Part shown: in pieces, positions 12,254 to 13,634 of the stretch
Position numbering within the stretch: position 1 is the first letter of the stretch
How the letters are laid out: each line of letters starts with the position of its first letter
Made by a program: the position numbers and the translations under genes
Notes under the pieces: model-generated
The model's database searches: none
What the model was told of the DNA's origin: nothing
What the model saw: only the letters and a program-made list of their open reading frames with translations
Source: Maribacter sp.
GTDB lineage: Bacteria; Bacteroidota; Bacteroidia; Flavobacteriales; Flavobacteriaceae
DNA length: 13,634 nucleotides
Direction of reading: 5' to 3'
Assembly (NCBI GenBank): GCA_018679695.1
Contig: JAHHKH010000290.1
Span: 1-13,634, forward strand

Positions 12254-13634
12254 CAAATCTGCTTTCGTAACCTCGCCACTGGTATTCCCAATTGTTCTCT
12301 ATATTTTGCCACTGTCCTGCGGGCTATTGGGTATCCTTTTTCTTTTAGGATTGCAGCAAGTTTATCGTCAGTGAGTGGTTTTTTCTTTACTTCATCAGCG
12401 ATTACCGTTTCTAGAATTTTTTTGATTTCCCTTGTTGAAACATCTTCCCCTTGTACATTTTTCATTGATTCCGAAAAATATTCCTTAATTAATTTGGTGC
12501 CATAGGGAGTGTCAACATATTTGCTGTTCGCAACTCTAGACACGGTAGATACATCCATATTTATTTTATCCGCGATATCCTTAAGGATCATTGGCCTAAG
12601 ATTACGTTCGTCGCCTGTTAAGAAATAGTCTTTCTGATGTTCCATAATGGCACTCATGGTGATGAATAAAGTCTGTTGTCTTTGTTTTATAGCATCTATG
12701 AACCACTTGGCTGCATCTAATTTTTGTTTGATGAACATGACTGTATCCTTTTGGGATTTAGACTTTTCCTTTGCATCTTTAAATCCCTTCAGCATATTGC
12801 TGTATTCTTTAGAAACATGTAATTCAGGTGCGTTTCTGCCATTTAGGGTGAGTTCTAATTCGCCCTCTACTATTTTAATTGAAAAATCAGGCACAACATG
12901 TTCGATTATCCTATTATTACCCGCATAGGATCCACCGGGTTTAGGGTTTAGTTTTTCAATTTCCGAAATGGCATCTTTTAATTCATCCTCGGTAATATTA
13001 TATTTTTGAAGAAGCTTTTTGTAGTGTTTTTTAGTAAACTGCTCAAAAGATTTTTCCAAAATTGCAATTGCCCTTTCAATATTTGGATTCAATTCCTTAC
13101 GTTTCAATTGAATGATCAAACACTCTTCCAATGAGCGTGCACCAACACCGGGTGGATCTAGCGCTTGGACTGTTTTTAATACTGATTCAATGGTTTTTTC
13201 GTCTGTATAAATATTTTGGGTAAAGGCAAGATCATCCATAATATCGGATAGGGGACGTCGAATATATCCGCTTTCATCAATACTGCCAACGAGGAATTCG
13301 GCGATACTCCATTCCTCGTCATTCAGATAAACCGTATTTAATTGATTCAGTAAATATTGGTTGAAGGATGTTCCGGCAGCGTAGGGCACGCTTTTTTCAT
13401 CATCATCAGCACTATAGTTATTTGCCTTCGTTCGATAGTCAGGGATTTCGTCATCGCTTAGGTATTCATCAATATTAATATCCTCGGTGTTGATGTTTTC
13501 TCCCTCCAATTCGTTTTCAAAGAGATCGTCATATTCCTCATCGATGTTGTCACTCTCCTCTTTGCCCCCCTCCAATGCAGGATTTTCTTCCAATTCCTGT
13601 TTTAAACGTTGTTCAAATGCCTGGGTAGGCAATT
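12253..13634 (-). CDS. rpoN: RNA polymerase sigma-54 factor, 5' end beyond the window
   Basis: Alternative sigma factor that binds -24/-12 promoters and needs an AAA+ activator to open DNA. 459 residues are visible. The frame is open at the window edge, and the first visible codon (TTG, Leu) belongs to region I (LPTQAFEQRLKQELEENPAL). I estimate that only about 25 residues are missing, judged from where this motif usually lies. A long acidic region II follows (about 25-70, rich in Asp and Glu). The core-binding region includes LDPPGVGARSLEECL, and a helix-turn-helix follows (LKDIADKINMDVSTVSRV). The RpoN box ARRTVAKYRE is intact (visible residues 437-446, bases 12295-12324) and reads the -24 element. 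The stop overlaps the next start as TGATG. Confidence 0.97.
   Translation of the reverse strand, partial: LPTQAFEQRLKQELEENPALEGGKEESDNIDEEYDDLFENELEGENINTEDINIDEYLSDDEIPDYRTKANNYSADDDEKSVPYAAGTSFNQYLLNQLNTVYLNDEEWSIAEFLVGSIDESGYIRRPLSDIMDDLAFTQNIYTDEKTIESVLKTVQALDPPGVGARSLEECLIIQLKRKELNPNIERAIAILEKSFEQFTKKHYKKLLQKYNITEDELKDAISEIEKLNPKPGGSYAGNNRIIEHVVPDFSIKIVEGELELTLNGRNAPELHVSKEYSNMLKGFKDAKEKSKSQKDTVMFIKQKLDAAKWFIDAIKQRQQTLFITMSAIMEHQKDYFLTGDERNLRPMILKDIADKINMDVSTVSRVANSKYVDTPYGTKLIKEYFSESMKNVQGEDVSTREIKKILETVIADEVKKKPLTDDKLAAILKEKGYPIARRTVAKYREQLGIPVARLRKQI

Noticed and set aside
1..13634. Sigma-54 (-24/-12) promoters near rpoN or elsewhere in the window
   Set aside because: TGGCAC occurs, for example at 2661, but without a properly spaced TTGC(A/T). 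I found no convincing site by eye.

Overview
The window looks like chromosomal core sequence from a member of the Flavobacteriaceae (phylum Bacteroidota). The signs are AT-rich DNA, start codons without clear Shine-Dalgarno sequences, secreted proteins whose signal peptides end in short ...AQ or ...GQ sites, a PorT-family outer-membrane barrel, an ExbB / membrane protein / ExbD / ExbD cluster, and a tRNA gene without an encoded CCA. I cannot name the genus. No phage, transposon, CRISPR array or other mobile element is visible.

Layout. Bases 1-906 hold the 3' part of a metal-dependent amidohydrolase, followed by a 120-aa protein of unknown function. This pair converges with a short secreted, probably barrel-forming protein on the minus strand. 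Divergent from that protein is sucA-sucB, the E1 and E2 subunits of the 2-oxoglutarate dehydrogenase complex of the TCA cycle. The two overlap by 4 bp and are followed by a perfect 14-bp hairpin. A small retropepsin-like protein on the minus strand ends inside that hairpin. Divergent from it run tatD (metal-dependent nuclease family) and ansA (type I asparaginase), only 5 nt apart. tRNA-Ser(GGA) comes next.

Bases 8543-10922 form one apparent operon: exbB, a four-helix membrane protein, exbD1 and exbD2, closed by a strong intrinsic terminator. Its products should form the proton-driven motor in the inner membrane that energises TonB-dependent outer-membrane transport; no tonB is in view. A PorT-family barrel gene follows. 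It converges, stop codon against stop codon, with a minus-strand pair: rpoN (sigma-54, 5' end beyond the window) and a membrane protein with degenerate PAP2 phosphatase motifs, joined by a TGATG overlap.

Most of the window is housekeeping and I see no clear new multi-gene system. The points most worth a second look are the four-helix protein inside the exbB-exbD operon, the two unlike ExbD subunits (one with a periplasmic CxxC insert), the PAP2-like protein coupled to rpoN, and the retropepsin-like gene whose last codons are also a terminator.
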